This document shows positions 1-6,585 of a stretch of DNA of 6,925 nt, in pieces. How positions within the stretch are numbered: the stretch's first letter is position 1; the number at the start of each line of letters is the position of its first letter. The stretch covers positions 1 to 6,925 of the forward strand of contig CAJCJE010000886.1 of the NCBI GenBank assembly GCA_903970565.1. The letters are read 5' to 3'. The position numbers and the translations under genes were made by a program. The notes under the pieces are model-generated. The model was not told the DNA's origin. It searched no databases and saw only the letters and a program-made list of their open reading frames with translations. The DNA is from Candidatus Melainabacteria bacterium. GTDB lineage: Bacteria; Actinomycetota; Actinomycetes; Mycobacteriales; Pseudonocardiaceae.

Positions 1-2622
1 GTGACGCAGAAGATCTCCCTGCTGCACGGGGCCTCCGGCAGCTACGTCGGGAACACGCCCGCCATTGCTGCGCTGTGCATTCCCGCGTTGAGCCTGGAGG
101 ACGGACCGGCCGGCGTCGGTGACGGGATGACCGGGGTGACCCAGCTACCCGCCCCGGTGGCCGCCGCCGCGACCTGGGACCCGACCGCCGAACAGAGCTA
201 CGGCGCGGTGATCGGCAACGAGGACGCGGGCAAGGGCGTCAACATCGATCTCGGCCCGACCATCAACATCGACCGCGACCCACGCTGGGGCCGGTCCTTC
301 GAATCGATGTCCGAGGACCCGTATCTCGCCGGCCAGCTCGGTGCCGCCGAGATTCGCGGCGTGCAGAGCCAGGGCGTGCTGGCGCAGGTCAAACACCTCG
401 GCGTATACAACCAGGAGACCAACCGCAACACCCCCTCCGATGACGCGATCATCGACCCCAGGACCGAGCAGGAGATCTACTTCCCGCAGTTCGGGGCCGC
501 CGTGCAGCAGGGCGCTCCATCCTCGGTGATGTGCTCCTACTCCACCGTCAACGGCACCTATGCCTGCGAGAATCCGGTCCTGCTCAATGACGCGCTGGAC
601 ACCGAATTCGGTTTCCCCGGCTTCGTCACCTCCGACTGGGGCGCGACCCATTCCACCGTCGCCGCCGCCAATGCCGGCCTTGACCAGGAAATGCCCAGCG
701 ACACCTACTTCGGTTCCGCGCTACAGACCGCGGTCAGCAACGGCCAGGTCTCCACGGCCACGCTGAACAACATGGTCAGCCGCATTCTGACCGAGATGTT
801 CACCTTCGGCCTGTTCGATCGCCCGGTCTCCGGCGGCACCGGAGCGACGGTGACCACCACGGCGCACACCTCGACCGCGGCGTCCATCGCCGAGGAGGGC
901 AGCGTGCTGCTGAAGAACAGCAACAACGTGCTGCCGCTGAACACCTCCACGGTGAAGTCCATCGCGGTTCTCGGTGACGACGCCAGCACCGACGCGCAGA
1001 CTGCCGGCGGCGGCTCGGCCTCGGTCGACTCCTCCGGCACCGTCACCCCGCTCTCGGCCATCACCTCCCGCGCCGGATCGGGTGTCTCCGTGCAGTACTC
1101 CGAGGGCGCGTCCGCCTCGGGCACCACCAGCGCCCAGGTGCAGGCCGCGGTCTCCCTGGCGAAGAGTTCCAGCGTGGCCGTGGTGTTCGCCAACTACTCC
1201 GAATCCGAGGGCAGCGACCTCACCAGCATCGGCCTGGCCGGCAACTACGACACCCTCATCGAGGATGTCGCGGCCGTCAACCCGAACACGATCGTCGTCC
1301 TCAACACCGGTTCGGCGGTCACCATGCCGTGGTTGAGTTCGGTCGCCGGCGTCTTCGAGAACTGGTACCCCGGTCAGCAGGACGGCACCGCGATCGCCGC
1401 GCTGCTGTTCGGCGACGTGAACCCCTCCGGCAAACTGCCCATCACCTTCCCGCGGAGTCTGGCCGACGTGCCCGCCTCGACCACCGCGCAATGGCCGGGC
1501 CAGAACGGTCAGGTGCAGTACTCCGAGGGCGTGGACGTCGGCTACCGCTGGTACGACACGAAGAACATCACGCCGCTGTTCCCGTTCGGCTTCGGCCTGT
1601 CCTACACCAGTTTCGGGTTCAGCAACCTCCAGGTCTCCGGCCTCAACGCCAACGGGACCGCCACCGCGACCGCGACCATCACCAACACCGGCAGTCGCGC
1701 CGGCACCGACGTCGCCCAGGTCTACGTCGGCGACCCGGCCTCCACCGGAGAGCCGCCGAGGCAGCTCAAGGGTTTCCAGCGGGTGACCCTGGCGGCCGGC
1801 GCGAGTTCCACGGTCAGCTTCCCGGTGACGCTGCACGATCTGGCCTACTGGAACGACGGCACGAGCAGTTGGACGACGCCGACCGGCAGCTACCAGATCA
1901 TGATCGGTGACTCCTCGACCCCGCAGCTGTCCGGCACCCTCGCGGTGAACTCGACCAGTGCCGGCAACACGGTCACCGTCACCGACCCGGCCGGGATGAG
2001 CAGCATCGTCGGCACCTCGGCCACGCTGCCGATCAGCGCCACCGACTCGGCCTCCGGCCAGACCCTGCGCTACACCGCGACCGGTCTGCCGACCGGCCTG
2101 TCCATCAACGCCGGCACCGGTCAGATCTCCGGCACCGCGACCTCCGCCGGCACCAGCACGATCACCGTCACCGCGACCGACACCACCGGTGCCAGCGGCT
2201 CCACGACGTTCGTCTGGACGACCAGCGCGATGAGCACCACCGGGCCGATCCTGGCCGGAGTCGGCAGCAACCTCTGCGTCGATGTCCGGTCGGGCAGCAA
2301 CACCGACGGCACTCCGGTGCAGATCTACACCTGCAACGGCACCGGAGCGCAGGAGTGGACGGTCAACGGCAACGACACGCTGGAAGCGCTCGGCAAGTGC
2401 ATGGACGTCACCGCGGCCGGCACCGCCGACAAGACCCTGGTCCAGCTGTATGACTGCAACGGCACCGGGGCCCAGGTCTGGCAGCCGCAGTCCAACGGCT
2501 CGCTGCTCAACCCGGAATCCGGCCGCTGTCTGGACGATCCCAGCGCGTCCACCGCGCTCAGCACCCAACTCCAGATCTACGACTGCAACGGCACCGACGC
2601 GCAGGACTGGACGCTGCCCTGA
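1..2622 (+). CDS. Secreted family 3 glycoside hydrolase with FnIII-like, Ig-like and ricin-type lectin domains; 5' end missing
   Basis: Probably removes terminal beta-linked glucose or xylose from oligosaccharides outside the cell. Residues are numbered from the first codon in the window. The GH3 N-terminal barrel runs to about 275. It shows the DRDPRWGR segment (91-98), KH (131-132) with NQE further on, and the SDW motif (211-213), whose Asp212 is the expected nucleophile. The GH3 C-terminal domain (about 293-535) includes ESEGSD (401-406); Glu403 is a candidate acid/base. An FnIII-like domain follows (about 545-640), then a putative Ig/cadherin-like domain (about 658-740), then a ricin B/CBM13 trefoil (about 750-873) with QEW, QVW and QDW. 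The first codon is GTG, but it falls inside the family's conserved QKISLLHG opening and no signal peptide is visible, so the gene starts before the window. Exact sugar specificity cannot be read; beta-glucosidase or beta-xylosidase are both possible. The family call is firm. Confidence 0.93.
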   Translation: MTQKISLLHGASGSYVGNTPAIAALCIPALSLEDGPAGVGDGMTGVTQLPAPVAAAATWDPTAEQSYGAVIGNEDAGKGVNIDLGPTINIDRDPRWGRSFESMSEDPYLAGQLGAAEIRGVQSQGVLAQVKHLGVYNQETNRNTPSDDAIIDPRTEQEIYFPQFGAAVQQGAPSSVMCSYSTVNGTYACENPVLLNDALDTEFGFPGFVTSDWGATHSTVAAANAGLDQEMPSDTYFGSALQTAVSNGQVSTATLNNMVSRILTEMFTFGLFDRPVSGGTGATVTTTAHTSTAASIAEEGSVLLKNSNNVLPLNTSTVKSIAVLGDDASTDAQTAGGGSASVDSSGTVTPLSAITSRAGSGVSVQYSEGASASGTTSAQVQAAVSLAKSSSVAVVFANYSESEGSDLTSIGLAGNYDTLIEDVAAVNPNTIVVLNTGSAVTMPWLSSVAGVFENWYPGQQDGTAIAALLFGDVNPSGKLPITFPRSLADVPASTTAQWPGQNGQVQYSEGVDVGYRWYDTKNITPLFPFGFGLSYTSFGFSNLQVSGLNANGTATATATITNTGSRAGTDVAQVYVGDPASTGEPPRQLKGFQRVTLAAGASSTVSFPVTLHDLAYWNDGTSSWTTPTGSYQIMIGDSSTPQLSGTLAVNSTSAGNTVTVTDPAGMSSIVGTSATLPISATDSASGQTLRYTATGLPTGLSINAGTGQISGTATSAGTSTITVTATDTTGASGSTTFVWTTSAMSTTGPILAGVGSNLCVDVRSGSNTDGTPVQIYTCNGTGAQEWTVNGNDTLEALGKCMDVTAAGTADKTLVQLYDCNGTGAQVWQPQSNGSLLNPESGRCLDDPSASTALSTQLQIYDCNGTDAQDWTLP
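2251..2619 (+). repeat. Threefold ricin-type (beta-trefoil) repeat at the GH3 C-terminus
   Basis: Three related units of about 40 residues each end in Y-x-C-N-G-T-(G/D)-A-Q-x-W. The CTGCAAC cores at DNA level start at 2331, 2454 and 2583, that is 123 and 129 bp apart. Each unit keeps its Cys pattern and its QxW tryptophan, so all three lobes of the trefoil look intact. In the ricin B/CBM13 family such lobes bind galactose- or xylose-containing glycans, and here they probably tether the enzyme to substrate. Confidence 0.85.
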
Positions 2623-2673
2623 CCTGCGTGTCCTGATCAACTGAGACCCTCTGTATCCGCCTCCCGCGGCGGG

Positions 2674-2711
2674 GTTCGGCCCGGCCCTCAACGGTGAGGG
2701 CCGGGCCGAAC
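2674..2711. terminator. Bidirectional hairpin terminator between the convergent GH3 and GH27 genes
   Basis: Arms 2674-2690 and 2695-2711 are perfectly complementary over 17 bp, with a 4-nt loop (ACGG). The stem is very GC-rich and lies about 50 bp after the GH3 stop and 27 bp after the GH27 stop. Neither side has a run of T, which is common for actinobacterial terminators. Because the stem is symmetrical it can end transcription from both sides. Confidence 0.85.
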
Positions 2712-2738
2712 TTAATGTCCGAGCGGGAGGTCGATCGG

Positions 2739-4925
2739 CTAGGAGAGCGCCAGCGCGAAGATGTGGATCTCCGGTGCGTTCGGCAGCGTCACGGTGGCCA
2801 CCGTCCTGGTCGGATCAACGGCCACGCTGTTGTAGAAGACGTAGTAGTCGTTGCCGTAGTTGGCCGGACCGGTCGGCGTGTCCCGATGATCGGTGGTGAT
2901 CACCGGCTCCGCGCCGTAGGCGGTGGTGCCCTCGCAACACCAGTTCGGGAAGCCGAGACTGACCTGGCTGCTGGTCCCGTCGGTGTAGGTCACCGTGACC
3001 GGACTGCTGGTCGCGCCGGCCTCCGAACCGAGGAAGGCGAGCGTGTCGCCCTGCCCGGAGACCGTGATGATCTGCCCACCGGCAACCACGTTGTCGTTCG
3101 TCCCCGATGCCGAGGATGGCCAACGCAGCGAGGCCCCGTCGTGCGTGATGGTCGCACCGGGAGCCGCACCGGCCGAGGCCAGCGCCTGCGCCGAATAGCT
3201 GTCCCCGTCCCCGTCGAAATTGCCGGGGGTGGTGTTCGACTCGTCGGTGACGGCCACATTGTCGAAGGCCTGCGCGAGATTGTCATAGGGCGTGTTGGTG
3301 ATCCGGGTCTGCGCGGCAGTCGCGGTGCCCGACTGGAAACCCAGCCACCGATAGGACACCGTCGCGGTCACCGTGTTCGTCGCCTGACCGGGTGGGGGTG
3401 CCGGCGCGTTCACCGCGAACCTCGCCGTGCCGTGGCGTCCCGGCGCGACGGTGCCCACCCGCGTGCTCGCCGGGCTGATCGACCAGCCGTTCGGACCGGA
3501 CAGCGACACCGACACGTCACTCAGCGGCAGAATGCCGTTGTCCGCGACGGACACCGTGGCCGGGTTGCTCCCGGACACCGTCACCGCGACCGAGGGCGCC
3601 GCCAGCGGCGAACCGAACCGGCTGACCCGGTACATCACCGTGCCGTGCGGCGGCACGTTCGCCGAGATCACCCCGGCGCTGCTGGTGCGCTGCTTGCTGA
3701 CCAGATCCGTCAGCCCGTAGAGGCCGGCGCCGGCGAAACCGACCTTGTTCGCGCTGGTGGTGATGGTCTGCGCGGTGTCGCCCTTGTTGAACAGCACCAC
3801 CGCCCGGTCCCCGTTGGCCAGCGGCTTGGACAGCACGTCGTAGCCGTTGCCCGACTGCACCACCGTGCCCTGCGCGCCGAGCCGATCCTGGTCGACTGCG
3901 ATGACGTCCCTGTTCTTCACGATCGCGAGTTCGGCCGGCGTCAGCTTCGACAGGTCGGTCGAGAGCAGCAGCGGCGAGGCCAACTCGGACCATACGTCGA
4001 ACTGGCTCTGTTCCTCGGTCAGGTTCAGGCCGCCGTTGCCGATCTCCAGCATGTCCGCGTCGTTCCAGTGGCCAGGACCGGCATAGGCGGCGAGGCCGGG
4101 CGTGTTGTCCTGGCTGTAGTTGTCCAGCACGCTCGGCCAGTCATCGGCGATGTCGTCGCCGTAGCGCCACAGGTTCCCGTTCTGCGCGATCCAGCTCATG
4201 ATGTTGGTGAAATCCGAACCGGAACAGCAGTAGTAGGCCGGCGCCGACTCGGAGAACAGCATCGGCCGCTTGGTGTTCAGCAGCGCCTGCGAGGCTTCCT
4301 GGTAGACGATGTGCGCGACGTCGCCGGCCGACTTGCCGGGATACTGGTCCAATGGCTGGTAGCAGTAGTCGAGCTTGAGATAGTCGACGCCCCAGGAGGC
4401 GTACTGGTCGGCGTCGGTCTGGAAATGCCCGTAACTGCCGGCCGCGCCCTGGCAGGTTTCGTAGCCGGCGTCCTCGTAGATGCCGAACTTCAGCCCCTTG
4501 CCGTGGATGTAGTCGCCGAGCCACTTCATCCCGTTCGGGAACAGACTGCTGTTGACCTGGAGATTTCCGTTGGCATCGCGGGTTTTCCGCATCCAGCAGT
4601 CGTCGATGTTCACGTACTGGTAGCCGAGTTCGTTCAGCCCCAGCTGCACCATGTCGTCAGCGGTGTTGGTGAACAGCTGCTGGTTGATGTTGCAGCCGAA
4701 GCCGGCCCAGTCGTTGAAACCCATCGGTGGCGTCGTGGCCAGTCCGTTGTAGTCGTCGACGTGCGCGGGTGGGGCGGGCAGGGTGCTGGGCGTGTTCGGG
4801 GTTGCGGCGACCGCGCCCTGGCTGAGGCCGAACGCGGCGAAGGTGAGGGTTGCGGTGACTCCCGTGATCAGCGCGGTGCGTACACCGCGTCGGGGTCCTG
4901 ATCGTAAACCGGATCGTGATGGCAA
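2739..4925 (-). CDS. Secreted GH27 alpha-galactosidase with NEW3-type and C-terminal beta-rich domains
   Basis: Cleaves terminal alpha-1,6-galactose from galacto-oligosaccharides and galactomannan-type side chains, or possibly a related alpha- or beta-L-arabinopyranoside. A signal peptide spans about residues 1-41: basic start with RR at 12-13, hydrophobic core, AVAA end. The barrel begins at PPMGFNDW (66-73). YLKLDYC (182-188) holds the expected nucleophile Asp186, and WRYGDDI (253-259) the expected acid/base Asp258. C78/C110 and C158/C188 match the two family disulfides. GHWNDADML (285-293) is also typical. A beta-sandwich follows (about 350-436), then a NEW3/NPCBM-associated domain (about 445-527) and a C-terminal beta-rich, probably carbohydrate-binding domain (about 545-728). 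The start is TTG, supported by AGGAG six bases upstream and by the signal peptide starting there. It converges on the GH3 gene. The family call is firm; the role of the last domain is inferred. Confidence 0.95.
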   Translation of the reverse strand: MPSRSGLRSGPRRGVRTALITGVTATLTFAAFGLSQGAVAATPNTPSTLPAPPAHVDDYNGLATTPPMGFNDWAGFGCNINQQLFTNTADDMVQLGLNELGYQYVNIDDCWMRKTRDANGNLQVNSSLFPNGMKWLGDYIHGKGLKFGIYEDAGYETCQGAAGSYGHFQTDADQYASWGVDYLKLDYCYQPLDQYPGKSAGDVAHIVYQEASQALLNTKRPMLFSESAPAYYCCSGSDFTNIMSWIAQNGNLWRYGDDIADDWPSVLDNYSQDNTPGLAAYAGPGHWNDADMLEIGNGGLNLTEEQSQFDVWSELASPLLLSTDLSKLTPAELAIVKNRDVIAVDQDRLGAQGTVVQSGNGYDVLSKPLANGDRAVVLFNKGDTAQTITTSANKVGFAGAGLYGLTDLVSKQRTSSAGVISANVPPHGTVMYRVSRFGSPLAAPSVAVTVSGSNPATVSVADNGILPLSDVSVSLSGPNGWSISPASTRVGTVAPGRHGTARFAVNAPAPPPGQATNTVTATVSYRWLGFQSGTATAAQTRITNTPYDNLAQAFDNVAVTDESNTTPGNFDGDGDSYSAQALASAGAAPGATITHDGASLRWPSSASGTNDNVVAGGQIITVSGQGDTLAFLGSEAGATSSPVTVTYTDGTSSQVSLGFPNWCCEGTTAYGAEPVITTDHRDTPTGPANYGNDYYVFYNSVAVDPTRTVATVTLPNAPEIHIFALALS

Positions 4926-4931
4926 CGGGCG

Positions 4932-4936
4932 CTCCT
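4932..4936 (-). promoter_or_regulatory. Ribosome binding site deciding the TTG start of the GH27 gene
   Basis: On the - strand AGGAG lies six bases before the TTG at 4925-4923. No ATG start is available near the beginning of the signal peptide, so this site is the main reason to accept TTG. Confidence 0.75.
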
Positions 4937-5002
4937 GGCAGGGATCGGACGCGGGGGATCGGCTGGGCGAACTCTGATCGATCTTGCAAATTTATGCATG
5001 AA

Positions 5003-5023
5003 ACTGCGTACTAAGACGCAAGT
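5003..5023. promoter_or_regulatory. Imperfect inverted repeat over the -10 and start point of the GH27 promoter; possible operator
   Basis: ACTGCGT (5003-5009) faces ACGCAAGT (5016-5023); the arms are complementary except for one extra A in the right arm. It overlaps the predicted -10 hexamer and the expected RNA start, where a bound repressor would block transcription. The protein that would bind is not in the window and the site does not match an operator I know. Confidence 0.35.
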
Positions 5024-5048
5024 TAGAACGTTAACGCGCGCTGGTCAA
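5020..5048 (-). promoter_or_regulatory. Predicted vegetative-type promoter of the GH27 gene
   Basis: Read on the - strand, TTGACC (5048-5043) and TAACTT (5025-5020) are separated by exactly 17 bases, a good match to the main sigma factor consensus. This would start RNA near 5013, giving an untranslated leader of about 88 bases before the TTG codon. It is the only convincing promoter I see in the window. Confidence 0.65.
5029..5036. promoter_or_regulatory. Perfect 8-bp palindrome between -35 and -10 of the GH27 promoter
   Basis: CGTTAACG lies inside the 17-bp promoter spacer and overlaps AACGTT (5027-5032). LacI-type repressors of sugar genes often bind sites with a central CG, so a LacI-type site is conceivable, but eight bases is short enough to be chance. 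Confidence 0.25.
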
Positions 5049-5064
5049 GGGCTGGGCGGCGGAA

Positions 5065-5075
5065 AACGGCCCGTT
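5065..5075. promoter_or_regulatory. Small palindrome upstream of the GH27 -35 box
   Basis: AACGG and CCGTT flank a single C, giving perfect 5-bp arms. It lies 17 bp upstream of the -35 hexamer, where an activator could bind. Only position supports a role. Confidence 0.2.
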
Positions 5076-5133
5076 GAACACGACATGCGGCCGATCGTCG
5101 GATGCGGCATCATCGACAGCGGGTGTCCACGTG

Positions 5134-5168
5134 AAAGCCCCGGCTCATCATGGTTGAGCCGGGGCTTT
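5134..5168 (-). terminator. Terminator of the XRE/DUF397 operon
   Basis: Arms 5134-5147 and 5155-5168 pair perfectly over 14 bp around a 7-nt loop. The stem lies 15 bp past the DUF397 stop codon. Read on the - strand it ends in TTTC, and on the + strand in TTTT, so it could act both ways. It also keeps operon transcripts from running into the GH27 promoter 86 bp further on. Confidence 0.85.
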
Positions 5169-5183
5169 TGTTCGCAGAAGTAA

Positions 5184-5453
5184 CTAGTGGTCGAATAATC
5201 CGTTGCGCACCGCGTGCACGAACTCCAGACCTCGTGCCGCAGTCACCGCGAGGACCGGGCCGCGCTGGTTCTTCGAATCCCGCACTCCCAGTTGTTCATC
5301 GGCATGGCCAAGCTCGACGCACTGGTTGTTCGCGCCGCCGCTGTAGCTGGACTTACGCCAGGCGAACTCGACGCAGCTGTCATCCTGGCCACCGCTGTAG
5401 CTCGACTTGCGAAACTCCGCATCTCGCCAGTTGGCGAGCACTGTTTCGGTCAA
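5184..5453 (-). CDS. DUF397 protein with duplicated signature segment
   Basis: An 89-residue protein of the DUF397 family, small proteins encoded next to XRE-DUF5753 regulators in actinomycetes. Known pairs influence development and antibiotic production, and some have been discussed as toxin-antitoxin-like; the biochemical role is not settled. The family segment W-R-K-S-S-Y-S-G-G-x4-C-V-E is followed by the usual VRDSK (57-61) and GPVLAV (65-70) and a C-terminal stretch ending NGLF. Here the KSSYSGG..CVE segment occurs twice (residues 14-31 and 32-49), so the protein is longer than the usual roughly 60-70 residues. The start is TTG, overlapping the regulator's TGA as TTGA, behind a very strong ribosome binding site. 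It is the last gene of a two-gene operon. Function in the cell is inferred only from the family. Confidence 0.9.
   Translation of the reverse strand: MTETVLANWRDAEFRKSSYSGGQDDSCVEFAWRKSSYSGGANNQCVELGHADEQLGVRDSKNQRGPVLAVTAARGLEFVHAVRNGLFDH
5307..5414 (-). repeat. 54-bp in-frame tandem duplication inside the DUF397 gene
   Basis: The units 5361-5414 and 5307-5360 are adjacent and equal in length (18 codons). By hand alignment they match at 38 of 54 bases and 11 of 18 residues; the shared core is RKSSYSGG plus CVE. Third-position and central changes show that the duplication is not recent and has been kept under coding constraint. Confidence 0.85.
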
Positions 5454-6343
5454 GGTTTCACCTCCTTCATGGCTCGCCTAATGATCGCACGCGACTTGGT
5501 CTGATCTGGTGCCAGCGCTTGCAGCCTGGTCAGCACTCGTCGGTAGGTAGCGATCTCCTCGGGTTTCTCGAAGTACTGGCCGCCGGTGATCGGCTCGGAG
5601 TACACGAGGCCGGGATCGTTTTCCATCGCCGTTGGGAAGGTCATCACGATGAACGTGCCACCGTCTTCGTTCGGTGTGGCTGCCGCGTCCAGGGGCAGAA
5701 CCTGGATGTCGATCCGAGGTTGTTTGGATAGCTCGACCAACTGGGCGAGCTGGTTGTACAGCGCGGTGGGGTTGCCTCGCGTTCGATAGAGCACCGACTC
5801 GTCGAGCACGGTCCACAGATGGGCGGGCGAGTCCTCGCGATCGAGGATCTGCTGGCGGACCAATCGGAGTTCGACGAGTTGCTCGACTTGTTCTTCCGAC
5901 AGATCGGCGTTGCCTCGGATGACGGCCTCGGCGTACTCGCGGGTCTGGAGCAGGCCGGGTACGACGACTGTGTCGAAGCTGGCGAGTTCGGCCGCGCCGG
6001 ATTCCAGGCCGAGGAACAGGTCGAACCACTTGGGTACGTTACCGGACAAGCCACTCCACCAGTTCTTGGCCTTCTTTGCGGCCGAGAGCAGTTCGCGCAT
6101 GAACTCGATCCGGTCAGCCTTGCCGTAGAACGCGAGCAGTAGCTCAAGATCACCGGCGCTGATCAGCCGATCGCCGCTCTCCAGGTTGCTGACGTGCTGT
6201 GTCGTTCGATCGAGGCGCGCTGCCGCGTCCTTCTGGGCGAGACCGGCTTCCTTGCGCCAGTGCAACAGCGACAGCGCAATGGCGCGTTTGAACAGGGCTG
6301 GGCTGCCTGACCGCAACGGGGCTGGGATTGCTGATACGTCCAC
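5450..6343 (-). CDS. XRE-family helix-turn-helix regulator with DUF5753 domain
   Basis: A 297-residue cytoplasmic DNA-binding protein. Residues about 19-75 form an XRE/Cro-type helix-turn-helix (LHWRKEAGLAQKDAAARL, then the recognition part TTQHVSNLESGDR). Residues about 98-285 are the DUF5753 domain, with its signature VPGLLQTREYAEA (128-140), also WTVLDESVL (177-185) and IQVLP (213-217). Length and domain order are those of the actinomycete family that includes Scr1 and WhiJ-like proteins, which are encoded beside DUF397 genes and usually control them. The start is GTG; an in-frame TAG lies three codons upstream (6352-6350), so nothing longer is possible. The ribosome site is weak (AGGG and AGG only). 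It overlaps the DUF397 gene by four bases. The perfect palindrome 82 bp upstream is the natural candidate for self-repression. The ligand or partner of DUF5753 is not visible from sequence. Confidence 0.93.
   Translation of the reverse strand: MDVSAIPAPLRSGSPALFKRAIALSLLHWRKEAGLAQKDAAARLDRTTQHVSNLESGDRLISAGDLELLLAFYGKADRIEFMRELLSAAKKAKNWWSGLSGNVPKWFDLFLGLESGAAELASFDTVVVPGLLQTREYAEAVIRGNADLSEEQVEQLVELRLVRQQILDREDSPAHLWTVLDESVLYRTRGNPTALYNQLAQLVELSKQPRIDIQVLPLDAAATPNEDGGTFIVMTFPTAMENDPGLVYSEPITGGQYFEKPEEIATYRRVLTRLQALAPDQTKSRAIIRRAMKEVKP
5458..5467 (-). promoter_or_regulatory. Full-length Shine-Dalgarno sequence of the DUF397 gene
   Basis: AAGGAGGTGA on the - strand complements ten consecutive bases of the usual 16S rRNA 3' end. 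It lies within the last codons of the upstream regulator gene; the GGAGG core is seven bases from the TTG start. It supports TTG as the true start and suggests that DUF397 is made at a rate at least equal to the regulator. Confidence 0.85.
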
Positions 6344-6425
6344 GGTTGCCTACTTTCCCTCGACCGTTGCTTCGGCCGAGCCGGTCTTCCAGCACATCAC
6401 CCGAACGAGTACTGCGTTGATATTG

Positions 6426-6446
6426 ACTCTGTTGATTCAACAGAGT
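6426..6446. promoter_or_regulatory. Perfect 10-1-10 palindrome, likely operator of the XRE regulator
   Basis: Arms ACTCTGTTGA (6426-6435) and TCAACAGAGT (6437-6446) are exact reverse complements around a single T. Chance occurrence of a 20-base perfect match is very unlikely. The size and symmetry suit a dimer of a helix-turn-helix protein, and the site lies in the shared upstream region of the regulator operon and the divergent genes. Binding by the neighbouring regulator is inferred from position. With no T run and almost no loop, it is not a terminator. Confidence 0.7.
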
Positions 6447-6492
6447 TGCATAGACATCGGACTAGTTCACGCTCATATGTGAAACATAGTCC

Positions 6493-6545
6493 CCAGGGAC
6501 GCCGTTCGTTGTGGACACCCCAATACCGCGCAACGGCGTCCCTGG
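6493..6545. repeat. Perfect 14-bp inverted repeat around a 25-nt spacer
   Basis: CCAGGGACGCCGTT (6493-6506) is matched exactly in reverse complement at 6532-6545. No T run follows and no flanking target duplication is visible. In RNA it would make a stable hairpin ending 40 bases before the GTG at 6586; as DNA it could be a two-site operator with half-sites about 39 bp apart centre to centre. TTGACA (6547-6552) directly follows the right arm. Function unknown. Confidence 0.7.
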
Positions 6546-6585
6546 CTTGACACCCGTCTTTCCCACGAGCTGACCGAGGAGAGTC

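Larger units (their letters stand above)
6344..6585. other. Divergent intergenic region between the XRE operon and the small + strand genes
   Basis: This 242-bp spacer holds no convincing gene on either strand. It is locally richer in A and T (about 6415-6490) than its surroundings. It contains a perfect 21-bp palindrome, a short inverted repeat (TATGT-GAA-ACATA, 6476-6488) that includes -10-like hexamers on both strands, and a large inverted repeat at 6493-6545. I could not settle a -35/-10 pair for either direction. Confidence 0.7.

Noticed and set aside
1..3. GTG at the first base as the true start of the GH3 gene
   Set aside because: It lies inside the conserved GH3 opening and would leave a secreted-type enzyme without signal peptide, so the gene most likely begins before the window.
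721..2691. 656-residue open frame on the - strand across the GH3 gene
   Set aside because: Low-complexity Gly/Arg/Ala/Val-rich translation, fully antisense to a conserved GH3 enzyme; long antisense frames are expected in high-GC DNA.
2694..4901. 735-residue open frame on the + strand across the GH27 gene
   Set aside because: Antisense shadow of a clear alpha-galactosidase. Its first residues equal those of the 656-residue shadow only because both begin in the loop of the symmetrical terminator hairpin.
5085..5108. Direct repeat ATGCGGC (5085-5091 and 5102-5108)
   Set aside because: Seven bases repeated once in GC-rich DNA is within chance and does not line up with the promoter.
5150..5731. 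193-residue + strand frame over the DUF397/XRE genes
   Set aside because: It starts inside the terminator and runs antisense through two recognisable families; the translation shows no motif.
6493..6545. Insertion element or CRISPR-like unit
   Set aside because: Only a single inverted pair, no target duplication, no transposase and no repeated spacers in the window.
6547..6575. TTGACA at 6547-6552 as the -35 of a promoter for the + strand small genes
   Set aside because: The hexamer is perfect but no -10-like sequence lies 16-19 bases downstream (the region reads CTGACC), and the spacing would place the RNA start almost on the ribosome site.
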